A DNA stretch of 64,000 nucleotides from AWTP1-13 sp963814055 (lineage in GTDB: Bacteria; Pseudomonadota; Alphaproteobacteria; Rhizobiales; Hyphomicrobiaceae): NCBI GenBank assembly GCA_963814055.1, contig CAWFBJ010000001.1, positions 310,001-374,000 of the forward strand. Reading direction: 5' to 3'. A program made the translations under genes and the position numbers. This document shows, one piece after another, positions 63,675 through 64,000 of the stretch. Positions within the stretch are counted from its first letter, which is position 1; every line of letters begins with the position of its first letter. The notes under the pieces were generated by a model. The model made no database searches and was not told the DNA's origin. It saw only the letters and a program-made list of their open reading frames with translations.

Positions 63675-64000
63675 GCGCTTGCGATCAGCAGCCTGAGTGT
63701 ATCTTTCGGCTTCCTTATCCGACATGACGACCCGGTCGCCGTGGGCCGGTTTCAGGTGACGGTCGCTGAATATTCGATGTGCGTCAAAGATAAGGCCTGT
63801 CATCCGCCGGAATGGGATGATCCCTCCAGCGAGTACTACCTTGGGCGCAGGAAGCGAACGCACTACTTGCGGGTGGGAGACAAAATCAAGGAACCGACTG
63901 CGCCAGTCGTAGGTGTCAGCTGGAAAGACGCGAACAATTTTGCCAGCTGGCTTCGCAAGAACACAGGGAAAGCGTACAGATTGTTGAATTTCGATGAGCG
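63675..64000 (+). CDS. Formylglycine-generating-enzyme-type (SUMF1) protein, N-terminus missing; runs off window
   Basis: The plus frame opens after a TAA at 63672 and stays open to the window end. VAVGRFQVTVAEYSMCVKDKACHPPEW, then APVVGVSWKDANNFASWLRKNTGKAYRLL, is the typical FGE-sulfatase domain. The region that normally precedes it (with the xMG motif of the fold) is missing: only about 20 residues lie before the homology, with no good start codon or SD. It begins 74 bases beyond tRNA-Glu. So it is either an internally started protein or a 5'-truncated remnant; the 3' end is not visible. Confidence 0.65.

Noticed and set aside
63633..63863. Minus-strand 76-residue open frame near the end
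   Set aside because: It is the complement of the FGE-type reading frame, which shows real domain homology on the plus strand.

Overview
The window is a stretch of GC-rich, densely coding alphaproteobacterial chromosome, most likely from the order Hyphomicrobiales (Rhizobiales). Pointers are the GapR/DUF2312 protein, the Usg protein, RpoH behind an RluD-type pseudouridine synthase, DUF1285, DUF6111, DUF1244, DUF1127 and DUF1036 proteins, a bactofilin next to an M23 peptidase, and an alphaproteobacterial HD-GYP protein. I cannot name the species. Almost all of it is ordinary housekeeping and metabolic sequence; I see no CRISPR array, prophage, transposase or complete genomic island.

Layout. 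1-2.6 kb (minus): MoxR ATPase, DUF58 protein and the start of a BatA/DUF4159 membrane protein. 2.8-6 kb: CMD-like protein, DUF1285 protein with a probable frameshift at its N-terminus, RraA-like protein, secreted protein. 6-7.5 kb: acyl-CoA desaturase divergent from an ArsR repressor, with an AT-rich palindrome between them. 7.5-11.4 kb: two-domain HD-GYP protein, Nudix hydrolase, DUF6111, CCA-adding enzyme, small membrane protein. 11.5-15 kb (minus): SDR with a hairpin covering its Shine-Dalgarno (SD) site, nicotinate phosphoribosyltransferase, acyl-CoA-dehydrogenase-like flavoprotein. 15-17.4 kb: groES-groEL under a CIRCE operator. 17.46-17.85 kb: a guanidine-II riboswitch in front of a Gdx/SugE exporter. 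18-24 kb: Usg, a 38-residue membrane protein, a solitary SLATT-type membrane protein, DUF1127, a BTAD-TolB-TPR regulator, a PHB-depolymerase-like esterase, a GFA protein. 24-30 kb: Crp/Fnr regulator, pyruvate kinase, DUF1036, glycerate 2-kinase, N-formylglutamate amidohydrolase, DUF1244, thioesterase. 30-37 kb: cyanase, GapR, a DUF882 peptidase / L,D-transpeptidase pair, a sigma-54 response regulator. 37-49.7 kb: M3 peptidase, Kup, redoxin, TPR protein, di-haem peroxidase, JmjC-type oxygenase, DUF3179, MFS transporter, ABC1/UbiB-type kinase. 50-60 kb: M23 peptidase, bactofilin fusion, diguanylate cyclase, class II aldolase, metallophosphoesterase, TctC-type binding protein, DMT transporter, with three loci of dispersed palindromic repeats. 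60-64 kb: a tandem array of GNRA-tetraloop hairpins, rpoH, rluD, tRNA-Glu(CTC), and a formylglycine-generating-enzyme-type ORF that lacks its normal N-terminus and runs off the window.

Functional threads. Heat shock: groESL under CIRCE (HrcA control), plus the heat-shock sigma factor RpoH. Cell envelope: L,D-transpeptidase with a MepK-like DUF882 peptidase, and bactofilin with an M23 peptidase. Cyclic-di-GMP: a GGEEF cyclase and an HD-GYP phosphodiesterase. Lower glycolysis/glycerate: glycerate 2-kinase and pyruvate kinase in one transcription unit. Nitrogen-compound detoxification: guanidinium export and cyanase.

The items most worth follow-up are the GNRA hairpin array at 60.24-60.40 kb, the truncated FGE-type ORF beside tRNA-Glu, the bactofilin fusion, and the guanidine-II riboswitch (known class, recognised from sequence). 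I did not find a convincing new multi-gene system.
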